Part shown: one piece after another, positions 27,158-35,594 of the stretch
Layout of the letters: every line of letters begins with the position of its first letter
Numbering within the stretch: position 1 is the first letter of the stretch
From: Gammaproteobacteria bacterium
GTDB taxonomy: Bacteria; Pseudomonadota; Gammaproteobacteria; SZUA-229
Direction: 5' to 3'
Assembly (NCBI GenBank): GCA_030148865.1
Contig: JASBSR010000029.1
Location: 46,068-110,067, forward strand
DNA length: 64,000 bases
Made by a program: the position numbers and the translations under genes
Notes under the pieces: model-generated
Database searches by the model: none
What the model was told of the DNA's origin: nothing
What the model saw: the letters and a program-made list of their open reading frames with translations, nothing else

Positions 27158-27574
27158 ATGCAACTAAATCCTGACACTAAATGTATCAAAACTATGCAAC
27201 CGACAAATACTAGAACATCAGGCTATTTGCGAACTCTGGCTTTCGGACTCCTGCTGGCAACTTCGGCATCAGCACAGGCAGAAAATCAGGACACGCAGAC
27301 AGCTGGCACCTACGTGGATTCCGTGTATCACTGGGGTTCGTGGGAACTGGGCCTGGAACCTGCAGCGGGCGGCCCGATTACGCCACCGCGCATCGCTCTG
27401 AGCAATCGTCCGGCGAATCTACGTTTCAGGCCGAATGATAACAGTGTGTTTGGCATCCGCAACCGCGGGCTGGCCAATCCGGTGGTGAACACTACACCGG
27501 CGCCAACACATGTACCACCGACCGCGGGCCCAGGTACGGCGCCTCCCGGTGGACCCGGCGACCGTTTTCGGTAA
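27158..27574 (+). CDS. Secreted proline-rich protein of unknown function
   Basis: 138 residues from ATG 27158, or 126 from ATG 27194. A signal peptide (RTLAFGLLLATSASAQA, cleaved before EN) precedes a short domain with YHWGSWELGLEPAAGG and a proline- and glycine-rich tail (TPAPTHVPPTAGPG). No sorting signal or cysteine pair. It lies 35 nt upstream of the VPLP-CTERM gene and behind the sigma-54-like promoter, so both are probably coexpressed. Family not recognised. Confidence 0.65.
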   Translation: MQLNPDTKCIKTMQPTNTRTSGYLRTLAFGLLLATSASAQAENQDTQTAGTYVDSVYHWGSWELGLEPAAGGPITPPRIALSNRPANLRFRPNDNSVFGIRNRGLANPVVNTTPAPTHVPPTAGPGTAPPGGPGDRFR

Positions 27575-27609
27575 CGATATAACAAAATTTTTAAACTGAG
27601 ACTGAAGCG

Positions 27610-28308
27610 ATGAAAAAACTCAATATTACCCTCGGCCTGCTGACGACGTTGCTGGCATCGACTGTGAATGCAACCGTTATCGCTGGCGTGGATATGGTTG
27701 CATTTGCTGACAGCGCAGTGGGCAGCCGAGACGCTCTGGGCAATCTTCACACCTTCTACAATTATTCTTCGAACAGCCCCATCTCAGCTGCGCAGCTGAC
27801 ACTGGATTTGACCGACCCCAATAGTGCGCAACCCGATGCCACCACTGCAGTCGCTACTTATGTACTGTCGACAGACCCTGACGCTTACGTTGATATGGGC
27901 TTCACCGGCAGCAATGCTATTTATAATGGTGCTGGCGCTGATCTGGCCTTGTTTTTCGCGGGTGACTTTACCCAGCCTGATGTATTCGACATCCAGATCA
28001 ATGGCTTCACGCGCAAGTATACGCCGGTGGGCACCCCCATTCCCTGGATCACAACCGACGCATTCTCCAGCTATAATCTGACCTACGCCTTGATCGAACT
28101 GGATGATTTCGGTCTCGCAAACAGTGTTGACCCATTAAGCCCTTTCCGGGTATTTCTCGGTGACCCGACTCTCCCCGCGCTGTCTCTGGTCGGCGGTTTC
28201 CACACCTCAGCGCCAATCGCTGCCGTGCCCCTGCCTGTGCCCGCGCTGCTGTTTGTTTCAGGCCTTGGCCTGCTCGGCGTCTTCGGTCGCAAACACGCGC
28301 GCAGCTAA
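27610..28308 (+). CDS. Secreted protein with VPLP-type PEP-CTERM sorting signal
   Basis: 232 residues. A signal peptide (ITLGLLTTLLASTVNA) is followed by a beta-rich domain. The C-terminus is a tripartite signal: AVPLPVPALLF, a helix GLGLLGVFG, then RKHARS. This is the VPLPA variant of PEP-CTERM recognised by exosortase (EpsH/XrtA type), for export and anchoring in an extracellular polymer context. No exosortase is in the window. It ends with a 4-nt overlap with the convergent reductase gene. Confidence 0.82.
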   Translation: MKKLNITLGLLTTLLASTVNATVIAGVDMVAFADSAVGSRDALGNLHTFYNYSSNSPISAAQLTLDLTDPNSAQPDATTAVATYVLSTDPDAYVDMGFTGSNAIYNGAGADLALFFAGDFTQPDVFDIQINGFTRKYTPVGTPIPWITTDAFSSYNLTYALIELDDFGLANSVDPLSPFRVFLGDPTLPALSLVGGFHTSAPIAAVPLPVPALLFVSGLGLLGVFGRKHARS

Positions 28309-29699
28309 ACCGCTTCCAGCTCGACCAGCTCATGTCTGATATCGAGCTGGCTGAGAACTGCGTACAACGCCGCCTGTAACGCTTCTTCGATCACCGGGTG
28401 ATAGAATGGCATTTTCAGCATATCGAACACCGTGAGTCCCTGCTGAATCGACCAGGCGATTAAATGCGCCAGATTCTCACCTTTCACACACACCATCGCC
28501 GCCCCCAGCAACAGGCCATCACTGCGATTCACGTAGAGCCTGAGCACACCCCGGTTGTGGCCGATGATCAGTGCGCGACCGACCGGGCCAAACTGAATCT
28601 CGCCAATCGCAATGCGGGTTTCATCAAGTTCGTTTAACTGGGCGCCCACGGTAGCAATATTGGGTTCGCAGAAAGTAATGCCCAGTGGCGTTTTGCGCTT
28701 GAACGCAACCACCGGTTCGTGCACCGCGTTGTAACCCGCGACCCGGCCTTCGTGACCGGCCTCGTGCAATACCGCGCGCTCGGCGTTGACGTCACCGGCG
28801 ATAAAAATCGGTAAATCCGCCAGTTGCATGGTCAGCGGGTCGTACTCGGGGACGGCCTGCGCATTCAGCTTCACGCCCAGTGATTCCAGACCCAATGACT
28901 CAAGATTGGGTGTTCGACCAAGACTGGCCAGCACCTTTTCGACTACCACGGTTTGCTCACCGCAACGCACTTCAATACCGGACTCGACTTTCTGTAACTC
29001 TGCCGCCGCTCCCAGCCAGATAGGAAACTCTCGGCCCAGCACATCAATCGCCTGACGATTGACCACCTCATCCTGTAAATTCGCGATCCGCGTCAGCTGA
29101 TCGACCGCCGTGACCTTCACCCCGAAACGTTGCAATGCCTGGCCCAGCTCCAGACCGATGGCACCAAGACCAATCACCGCGAGCGATGCCGGTAAGGATT
29201 CGAGCTCAAAAATGCTATCGGTGGTGAGTATATGTTCGCCGAAATCACGCCAGGCCGCAGGCACAATCGGCGTCGAGCCAGTGGCGATAATGAATCTCTG
29301 CGCCTGAATCTGCTCGCCGTTCACTGCCAGCGTATTGCGATCGACAAATTTGGCGTAACCGTCGATAAAATGCGCCGGATCCATTTCATCAGTGACCTGC
29401 AGAGTCTGGTCGACAAAGGTATCGCGTAAATCCTGCACGTGTTCCAGCGCGGCCTCAGCGTCCAGGGTCAGCGCATCGCCACCATTGATGCCTTCGCGCT
29501 CAAAAATTTTGCGACGCTGAAAATCTTCGGCCACCTGAATCATGACTTTCGACGGCATGCAGCCGACGCGCGCGCAGGTGGTACCCAGCTCACCACCATT
29601 GATTAAAATGAAATCATCGGTTTTTTTGCGCACCTGCGACAGGGCAAACAGGCCGGCACTGCCGACGCCGATAATTGCCACCTCAAATTTTCGTATCAT
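28305..29699 (-). CDS. Dihydrolipoamide dehydrogenase-like flavin disulfide reductase
   Basis: 464 residues from ATG 29699 (AGGAGA upstream; a GTG at 29702 is less likely). FAD motif at the N-terminus (AIIGVGSAGLFAL), redox-active cysteines in GTTCARVGCMPSK (C-x4-C), a second dinucleotide fold (VIGLGAIGLELGQAL), and the dimer-interface HPVIEEAL with His-Glu. The enzyme reduces a disulfide substrate with NAD(P)H. No dehydrogenase complex partners are adjacent, so it is probably not the pyruvate complex subunit; the substrate is unknown. Confidence 0.87.
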   Translation of the reverse strand: MIRKFEVAIIGVGSAGLFALSQVRKKTDDFILINGGELGTTCARVGCMPSKVMIQVAEDFQRRKIFEREGINGGDALTLDAEAALEHVQDLRDTFVDQTLQVTDEMDPAHFIDGYAKFVDRNTLAVNGEQIQAQRFIIATGSTPIVPAAWRDFGEHILTTDSIFELESLPASLAVIGLGAIGLELGQALQRFGVKVTAVDQLTRIANLQDEVVNRQAIDVLGREFPIWLGAAAELQKVESGIEVRCGEQTVVVEKVLASLGRTPNLESLGLESLGVKLNAQAVPEYDPLTMQLADLPIFIAGDVNAERAVLHEAGHEGRVAGYNAVHEPVVAFKRKTPLGITFCEPNIATVGAQLNELDETRIAIGEIQFGPVGRALIIGHNRGVLRLYVNRSDGLLLGAAMVCVKGENLAHLIAWSIQQGLTVFDMLKMPFYHPVIEEALQAALYAVLSQLDIRHELVELEAV

Positions 29700-29887
29700 C
29701 ACTGTCTCCTGCTAGAATTCATGCACTAGCGCCAGCGCACTAGAACCGACGCAGATTAACCGCTTTATTCATGCAGGAAAACCCTGTTCTCGCGAACCTC
29801 GATAACGGCGGCAGGTCAGACAGCGATGAAACGACACGGCAGCAGACCAAAACCATGCGGCAAGGCGGTCAGCGCCGAAACTTATAC

Positions 29888-29947
29888 TTGACACAATGAA
29901 AACCATCGGATTAGACTACGTCTAAACGAGCCTGGGGTAGACTCTAC
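29888..29947 (+). promoter_or_regulatory. Promoter and palindromic operator of the rubrerythrin operon
   Basis: TTGACA (29888-29893), 18-nt spacer, TAGACT (29912-29917). The palindrome TTAGACTACGTCTAA (29911-29925) covers the -10 box and fits a 7-1-7 Fur-family half-site layout with one mismatch. A second palindrome, GTAGACTCTAC, follows at 29937-29947. A Fur-like repressor gene is 2.5 kb downstream. Binding is inferred. Confidence 0.6.
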
Positions 29948-29986
29948 GTCCATCAGGTTTGATGATACAACCACTGGAGAGACACT

Positions 29987-30406
29987 ATGAACTTAAAAGG
30001 CAGCAAAACCGAACAAAGCCTGAAAGACGCCTTCGCCGGCGAATCACAGGCCAACCGTCGTTACCTTTACTTCGCAGCCAAGGCTGACGTAGAAGGTTAC
30101 AACGACGTATCAGCAGTATTCCGCTCCACCGCCGAAGGTGAAACCGGCCACGCCCACGGCCATCTGGAATACCTCGAACAGTCTGGCGATCCGGCCACCG
30201 GCCTGCCCATTGGCCCGACTGCTGACAACCTGAAATCTGCCATCGCTGGCGAAACCCACGAGTATACTGATATGTACCCAGGTATGGCGAAAGCGGCGCG
30301 CGACGAAGGCTTCGATGAAATCGCTGACTGGTTCGAAACTCTGGCCAAAGCAGAACGCTCACACGCCAACCGTTTCCAGAAAGCGCTCGACGGTCTCGAC
30401 GCATAA
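29987..30406 (+). CDS. Rubrerythrin-type diiron protein without rubredoxin domain
   Basis: 139 residues, GGAGAG ribosome site. Four-helix ferritin-like domain with duplicated E-x-x-R/H ligand motifs: [38 protein letters not shown], and [13 protein letters not shown]. The C-terminal rubredoxin domain of classical rubrerythrin is absent. Such proteins reduce hydrogen peroxide using electrons from a partner. The next two genes (Fe-S oxidoreductase, DUF3501) are likely part of that system. Confidence 0.92.
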   Translation: MNLKGSKTEQSLKDAFAGESQANRRYLYFAAKADVEGYNDVSAVFRSTAEGETGHAHGHLEYLEQSGDPATGLPIGPTADNLKSAIAGETHEYTDMYPGMAKAARDEGFDEIADWFETLAKAERSHANRFQKALDGLDA

Positions 30407-30428
30407 TTCCGGTAACCAGGTAGTACAC

Positions 30429-30455
30429 ACAGAGCCGGTATTACACCGGCTCTGT
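30429..30455 (+). terminator. Hairpin between rubrerythrin and Fe-S genes
   Basis: ACAGAGCCGG-TATTACA-CCGGCTCTGT, a perfect 10-bp stem 23 nt after the rubrerythrin stop and 31 nt before the next start. No U run follows, so it more likely protects the upstream mRNA or attenuates than ends transcription. Confidence 0.6.
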
Positions 30456-30486
30456 TATCTCTGGCATATTAAATACGGCGAGACAC

Positions 30487-31812
30487 ATGAGAGAAGGTAA
30501 TCTTGAAGCCCCGACCCGACACCCGCTCGGCCAGGACAAAGCTGAATTCTGGAACCAACAGGCGCTGCTGGAAGAACTCGAACGCGTGTTCGATATCTGC
30601 CACGGCTGCCGGCGTTGCGTCAGCCTGTGTGGCTCTTTCCCTACCTTATTTGATCTGGTCGACGAATCCGCCACCTTTGAAGTTGACGGCGTCGCCAAAG
30701 ATGATTACTGGAAAGTCGTTGATCACTGTTACTTATGTGACCTGTGCTACATGACCAAATGTCCCTACGTGCCACCACACGAATGGAACGTCGATTTCCC
30801 GCATTTAATGCTGCGCGCGAAAGCCATCAAATTTAACCAAGGTGATGTCAAAACCCGCGATAAACTAATCACCTCCACCGATACCCTGGGCAAGTTTGCC
30901 AGCATTCCGGTAATCACCCAGACCGTGAACGCGGTCAACTCAAATCGCGCGACACGCAAACTGCTCGACAGCACGCTGGGAATTCATCAGGATTCGCTGC
31001 TGCCGAAATATCATTCCAGCACGCTGGAAAAACGTACGCGGAAACATCGGCCCAGAGACACCCAGCCTGATGCGACCGCAACCACCACTGGCAAGGTGGC
31101 ATTGTTCGCGACCTGTTATGGCAACTACAATGAACCCGCCATCGGCGAAGACCTGATTAAGGTGTTCGAGCACAACAACATTCCGGTGATATTTGCCAAA
31201 GACACGCGATGTTGCGGCATGCCCAAATTTGAACTGGGCGATCTGGACGCGGTGACCCGCGCCAAAGACAACAATATACCGGTGCTGGCAAAACTCATCG
31301 GTGACGGCTGGGATATTGTCACCCCGGTACCTTCATGTACACTCATGTTCAAACAGGAACTGCCTTTGATGTTCCCCGATGATGCTGATGTCATCCGAGT
31401 ACAAAACGCCATGTTCGATCCGTTCGAATATCTCATGCTGCGTCACAAGGCAGGTAAGTTCAACACTGATTTCAAGAAACCACTGGGCAAAATTTCGTAC
31501 CATGTTGCCTGTCATCTGCGGGTGCAAAATATTGGTATGAAAACTCGCGATGCCCTGGAATTAATTCCGGACACCGAAGTGCTGCCAATTGAACGCTGCT
31601 CCGGACACGATGGCACCTATACATTTAAATCTGAATTTCACGATATGGCGATGAAAATCTGTCGCCCGGTGGTGAACAAGGTCAAACAAACCGAGCCTGA
31701 TTACTATACCAGCGACTGCGCTATGGCCGCCCACCACATCGAAGCCGGCCTTGCTGATAACAGCAAACCCTTACATCCGCTGAGCCTGTTACGCAAAGCC
31801 TACGATATTTGA
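30487..31812 (+). CDS. Heterodisulfide reductase-like Fe-S protein (two 4Fe-4S, two CCG domains)
   Basis: 441 residues. Two ferredoxin-type clusters: CHGCRRCVSLCGSFP near residue 40 and CYLCDLCYMTKCPY near residue 85. The C-terminal half holds cysteine-rich blocks of the CCG type: ATCYGNYNEPAIG with DTRCCGMPKFE, and HVACHLRVQNIG with ERCSGHDGTY. It looks like a cytoplasmic electron-transfer protein, perhaps the reductant supply of rubrerythrin. It lies 10 nt upstream of the DUF3501 gene. The substrate is not known. Confidence 0.85.
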   Translation: MREGNLEAPTRHPLGQDKAEFWNQQALLEELERVFDICHGCRRCVSLCGSFPTLFDLVDESATFEVDGVAKDDYWKVVDHCYLCDLCYMTKCPYVPPHEWNVDFPHLMLRAKAIKFNQGDVKTRDKLITSTDTLGKFASIPVITQTVNAVNSNRATRKLLDSTLGIHQDSLLPKYHSSTLEKRTRKHRPRDTQPDATATTTGKVALFATCYGNYNEPAIGEDLIKVFEHNNIPVIFAKDTRCCGMPKFELGDLDAVTRAKDNNIPVLAKLIGDGWDIVTPVPSCTLMFKQELPLMFPDDADVIRVQNAMFDPFEYLMLRHKAGKFNTDFKKPLGKISYHVACHLRVQNIGMKTRDALELIPDTEVLPIERCSGHDGTYTFKSEFHDMAMKICRPVVNKVKQTEPDYYTSDCAMAAHHIEAGLADNSKPLHPLSLLRKAYDI

Positions 31813-31822
31813 GATAACTATC

Positions 31823-32404
31823 ATGTCAAAACTCACACGTACCGATCTTTATTCGCTGGAAAAATATGCTGAAATTCGCGACCAGTTTCGCCAGCAAGTC
31901 ATGGCGCACAAACACAATCGTCGCGTCATCATCGGCGAACACCTGGTATTACTGTTTGAAGATAAACTGCTAATGCAATATCAGATTCAGGAAATCCTCA
32001 GGGCCGAGAAAATTTTCGAAGCCAGCGGTATCGAAGAAGAACTGGAAGCCTATAACCCGCTGATTCCGGACGGCAGCAACTGGAAAGCCACCATGATGGT
32101 GCAATATGACGATGCCGAAGTTCGCAAAAAAATGCTGGGCATACTGATTGGCATCGAAGATGTTACCTATGTGCAGATCGCTGGCTTTGATAAAGTCTTC
32201 CCGATCGCCGACGAAGATTTATCGCGTGATGACGAAAACAAAACTTCAGCGGTACATTTTTTGCGCTACGAGCTCAGCGATGAAATGATCGCTGCGCTAA
32301 AACAGGGCGCCGCTATCACTGCCGGTTGCGAACACGCCGCCTACAACCATGCCATACAGCTCACGGATAATATCCGAGACTCACTGGTGAACGATTTCGA
32401 CTAG
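31823..32404 (+). CDS. DUF3501 family protein
   Basis: 193 residues, soluble, with a typical start (TRTDLYSLEKYAEIRDQFRQ) and the conserved RVIIGEHLVLLFEDKLLMQY. The C-terminus contains paired acidic and His residues (GCEHAAYNHAIQL). The family has no known function, but by recollection it sits repeatedly beside rubrerythrin and this Fe-S protein in proteobacteria, which suggests a peroxide or iron task. A strong hairpin follows the stop. Confidence 0.85.
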   Translation: MSKLTRTDLYSLEKYAEIRDQFRQQVMAHKHNRRVIIGEHLVLLFEDKLLMQYQIQEILRAEKIFEASGIEEELEAYNPLIPDGSNWKATMMVQYDDAEVRKKMLGILIGIEDVTYVQIAGFDKVFPIADEDLSRDDENKTSAVHFLRYELSDEMIAALKQGAAITAGCEHAAYNHAIQLTDNIRDSLVNDFD

Positions 32405-32423
32405 TGACCCGCCTGTTATAAAC

Positions 32424-32464
32424 GTACAATAAAAAAGCCCGGTGTCCGGGCTTTTTTATTGTAC
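32424..32464. terminator. Bidirectional rho-independent terminator
   Basis: Perfect 19-bp palindrome with a 3-nt loop: GTACAATAAAAAAGCCCGG / CCGGGCTTTTTTATTGTAC. A-run on one side and T-run on the other, so it serves both the DUF3501 operon and the convergent Fur-like gene. Confidence 0.95.
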
Positions 32465-32489
32465 CTCAGCGAAATTTGAGGATCGCTGG

Positions 32490-32924
32490 CTAGGCTTTTT
32501 GTTTTGAAATTCGAATAATCAGATCAGTGTCAACAATATTTGTGCCTGCCGGCAAATTCGGTAACGCAGTGGTATCCAGCACCACACCTTCAACGTCGTA
32601 AAGCTCACCACTGTCTACGTTATATATATGATGATGTGCACTATTGTTTGAATCATAAAATACGCGCTCGCGGTCGATCAGAACTTCACGCACCAGACCC
32701 TTGTTCGCGAACAGACCCATGGTGTTGTACACCGTGGCGCGCGAGACATGATGGCCACCCTGATTGACACCATCGAGAATTTTTTCAGCCGACAAATGCT
32801 GGGGACGCCGGAACATATACTCTGCAATCTCCACCCGCTGGCGCGTTGGCGTGATCTGATAATGCCCGAACAGATCTAGAATCTGATCTCTGTCGAGCCC
32901 ATAATCGTCTGAGTATTTGTTCAT
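32490..32924 (-). CDS. Fur-family repressor, Irr-like, cysteine-free
   Basis: 144 residues from ATG 32924. Winged helix with TPTRQRVEIAEYMFRRPQHL and the recognition region SRATVYNTMGLFA. The regulatory site has an HHH run (H97-H99) before IYNVDSGELYD. There is not a single cysteine, so the structural CxxC zinc site of Fur/PerR is missing, as in Irr-type proteins that sense haem or iron. It converges on the rubrerythrin operon. Its own upstream region carries a perfect 7-1-7 palindrome, indicating autoregulation. Confidence 0.87.
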   Translation of the reverse strand: MNKYSDDYGLDRDQILDLFGHYQITPTRQRVEIAEYMFRRPQHLSAEKILDGVNQGGHHVSRATVYNTMGLFANKGLVREVLIDRERVFYDSNNSAHHHIYNVDSGELYDVEGVVLDTTALPNLPAGTNIVDTDLIIRISKQKA

Positions 32925-32931
32925 AGCTCTG

Positions 32932-32957
32932 ATTATATGCAATATTTTAGTAAAATA
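32932..32957 (-). promoter_or_regulatory. Promoter -10 and operator of the Irr-like gene
   Basis: TATTTTAGTAAAATA (32943-32957), a perfect 7-1-7 palindrome 18 nt upstream of ATG 32924. A TATAAT box (minus strand, 32937-32932) lies just inside it, so a bound repressor would sit in the promoter spacer. The -35 element is weak. Confidence 0.65.
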
Positions 32958-32990
32958 CCCGCAGATTCGACTTGATCTAACTACCGTTTA

Positions 32991-33917
32991 TCAATCGCCT
33001 GTAGCGGCCAGAATAGAGTCTTCCCAGTCATCCGGGACCAGAAACAGGCGCGCGCTCTGCCCCTGCCGAAACCAGAGCAGACACAGCGGCAAGCGGTAGT
33101 CACCCTGCGCCAGAGCCCGACGCAGCTGCTCTGCGGAATATATCTCAGTCTTGACCCGGCGCCGGGTCGACATCCAGCCCGAATTCAGTAAAGGCGTAAA
33201 GCGGTCGCCTGCTGCAACGCGAGCAAAAAACTCGCCCTGACAGTACCAGCGGCTACGCAGGTGCTGCCGACAGGCGTCACCGGGTGCGGGTCGCGGGGTC
33301 GGTGTATCGGGATAGAACAGGCGGCCTTTTAGAATAACTGCGCAGCCTGCAATCTCGATCCCGAGTCCGCTCAGCACCGCCTGTGTCTGCGGCAATCGGC
33401 ACATTTGTGATTGACGATCACGCAGCCGCACCAGCTTGAGATCAAGGCGATCACGTTTGCCCGGCCCGTGCCAGCTCGCCGGTTCACGAGTATCCCCCAG
33501 ACCAAGATAAAACTTGACCGCGACCTCCCAGTGGAAATTGAGCCCCGTTGCACGATCATGTATCAAAAAATCCAGCTCACCCAGGGTATCGCCGCCGTCG
33601 CGAATCACCAGATTACGCACGATCAGTTCGTAACGCGGATCGTGTTCCAGCCAGAATGCCCACAGCGTTTCAAAATAATTGCCCAGACGCCGATCTTTTT
33701 GCGCGTCGATCGCCGCCAGCAGGGGCACTGGATCCTGATCAAGCTGGCGCAACCAGGTCGCTGAACTCTGATAGCGCTGGTGATACCAGCTGCTGCCAAA
33801 CCAGCGGCACGAACTCTGCTGCAAAATCATCAATGGCGGACTCGCGACCGCCCAGACAAGATCGCGTACCACGTCATGCCGGTAGTTTTGCTCAATTGCA
33901 GTAATATCAGGCGGCAC
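32991..33917 (-). CDS. DUF1853 family protein
   Basis: 308 residues, soluble, no signal. The typical DUF1853 order is seen: VRDLVWAVASPPL near the start, RLGNYFETLWAFWL, then LGELDFLIHDRATGLNFHWE and KFYLG. The D...E...K spacing in that last block resembles a nuclease-like fold core, but no activity is established for the family. It stands alone, divergent from the M48-like gene. Confidence 0.8.
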   Translation of the reverse strand: MPPDITAIEQNYRHDVVRDLVWAVASPPLMILQQSSCRWFGSSWYHQRYQSSATWLRQLDQDPVPLLAAIDAQKDRRLGNYFETLWAFWLEHDPRYELIVRNLVIRDGGDTLGELDFLIHDRATGLNFHWEVAVKFYLGLGDTREPASWHGPGKRDRLDLKLVRLRDRQSQMCRLPQTQAVLSGLGIEIAGCAVILKGRLFYPDTPTPRPAPGDACRQHLRSRWYCQGEFFARVAAGDRFTPLLNSGWMSTRRRVKTEIYSAEQLRRALAQGDYRLPLCLLWFRQGQSARLFLVPDDWEDSILAATGD

Positions 33918-34064
33918 AGATGAAAACCTCTTTAAATCAATACTATACTATGCTGAAGCTGATGCCCTCATGTGCAGGGTGGCTGACTTATTATCGCTTG
34001 CAACACTATGCTGCTAGCTGCCAGCCTGCTGGCCATGCTGCCCGACACGGAACAGGGATCTAAA

Positions 34065-35594
34065 ATGTCATTTTTAAAACAACAGTGGTTACAACGGATG
34101 CAGGCTATTGCTATCTCCCTGCCACCGCTCTATGCTGGCATCATGCTGGTCTTGGTGTTTATCGGCTACGGATTTCTACTGTTGTTCCCGTTGCTGGCGC
34201 TGGCCTCGTTGCTGATGTTTGGACTGATTCTCTGGCAGTCACCACTCAACAGCTGGCAGCTGCACGATGGGTTAATACTGGCCAGCCTGCCTGCGATCAG
34301 CGCACTTTGTCTGTTTCAAACCATACAGATTTACCGCGCCCGGCCCGCGCTGCCGCCTGGTCGCCCACTGCTGCGTAAAAACTTTCCGGTACTACGCGAG
34401 CGCATTGATGAACTATGCAAGACCTACGCCTCACCAAAAATTCATCAGGTAAAATTAAATTCTCGATTTGCGATAGAGGTTATCTGTACACCACAAAATG
34501 GTTTTCCTCTGCGCTGCACTAACACATTGTTAATTGGTCTGCCGATCATGTCGTGCATGTCACCATTGCAACTCAAGCTTTTACTCGGCCGTGAAATTGG
34601 CCATCTCGCGCTGCGCCGCCGCCACTACCGCAGACGCATCCCGCAGTTAGCGCACATCTGGCAACAGTATGCAAACAGCTACTCCGAGCGCTGGACGCCT
34701 GGCACTTTCATGCTCAGACTTTTTTTTGTTCCCTTTGCAGCAGTGTTCAGCAACACGGCTTATCCGGCAACACGCGCAGAATGTTTTATTAAAGACATGT
34801 GCATGCTCGACATAACCCCTACCAACAATGCTGCTGAAACCATTTCAGCGGTTGCCATTAAGCGCCGCCATTTAAACCAGCAGTACTGGCCAACGCTGAA
34901 CCACAAGGCATTTTATGAGCCCCGACCACCGTATTTACCCTACAGCTCAATGGCGAACATTGTCAATTCGGCATTGGACAGGAAGCAGTCACGACTGAAC
35001 TACGAAGCAGAAATTGCCTCACCAGTAGCATCAGATGACATACGACCCAATTTGCGCGAACGCTTAGTCGCCATCGGTTATGATGACTTTGTCGTCCCGG
35101 AAGCAACTACGACCAACGCTGCCGATCATTTTCTGGGTAGTTTCTTTGCCGAAATACAAAAACAGATGGACAATATCTGGTATTTAAAAAATAGGGGCGT
35201 CTGGGCAATGCGCTACAAGCGTGGCATCGAAGAAAAAAAGCGTCTGGCCATACTGCGCGAGCAGGCTGCGCACGCGCTGCTTTCCAATGATGAAGCTCGT
35301 GAGTTTCTGTTGCTAATAGAAAAATATGTTGCGCCTGAAAAAGCCCTGACTTTTTATAAAGAGATACTCAAAACCAATTCTCTGGACGCTCACGTCTGCT
35401 ACGAAGTCGGACGATTGCTACTCGCAGCGGATGATGAGACGGGTGTTGCTACATTACATATGGCGATGGATATTGCAGCCGAATTAACCGCCGATAGCTG
35501 CCAGCACATCATCGACTACCTCACTCGCCATGGCGACACCAAGCTGGCGCATGATTATCGTCGTAAAATTATCGAACACCAGGTCGAGTCTTGA
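34065..35594 (+). CDS. M48-like membrane peptidase homologue with a lost HExxH motif
   Basis: 509 residues from ATG 34065 (AGGGA upstream). Two hydrophobic helices (about residues 20-90) precede an M48-like domain. The metal motif HExxH reads REIGH (LLLGREIGHLALRR), losing the first His; the third-ligand region ATRAECFIKDMCMLD is kept. It is probably inactive or altered. The C-terminal 150 residues look like TPR helices. It overlaps the LON-domain gene by 4 nt, so the two are coupled. Function unknown. Confidence 0.65.
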   Translation: MSFLKQQWLQRMQAIAISLPPLYAGIMLVLVFIGYGFLLLFPLLALASLLMFGLILWQSPLNSWQLHDGLILASLPAISALCLFQTIQIYRARPALPPGRPLLRKNFPVLRERIDELCKTYASPKIHQVKLNSRFAIEVICTPQNGFPLRCTNTLLIGLPIMSCMSPLQLKLLLGREIGHLALRRRHYRRRIPQLAHIWQQYANSYSERWTPGTFMLRLFFVPFAAVFSNTAYPATRAECFIKDMCMLDITPTNNAAETISAVAIKRRHLNQQYWPTLNHKAFYEPRPPYLPYSSMANIVNSALDRKQSRLNYEAEIASPVASDDIRPNLRERLVAIGYDDFVVPEATTTNAADHFLGSFFAEIQKQMDNIWYLKNRGVWAMRYKRGIEEKKRLAILREQAAHALLSNDEAREFLLLIEKYVAPEKALTFYKEILKTNSLDAHVCYEVGRLLLAADDETGVATLHMAMDIAAELTADSCQHIIDYLTRHGDTKLAHDYRRKIIEHQVES

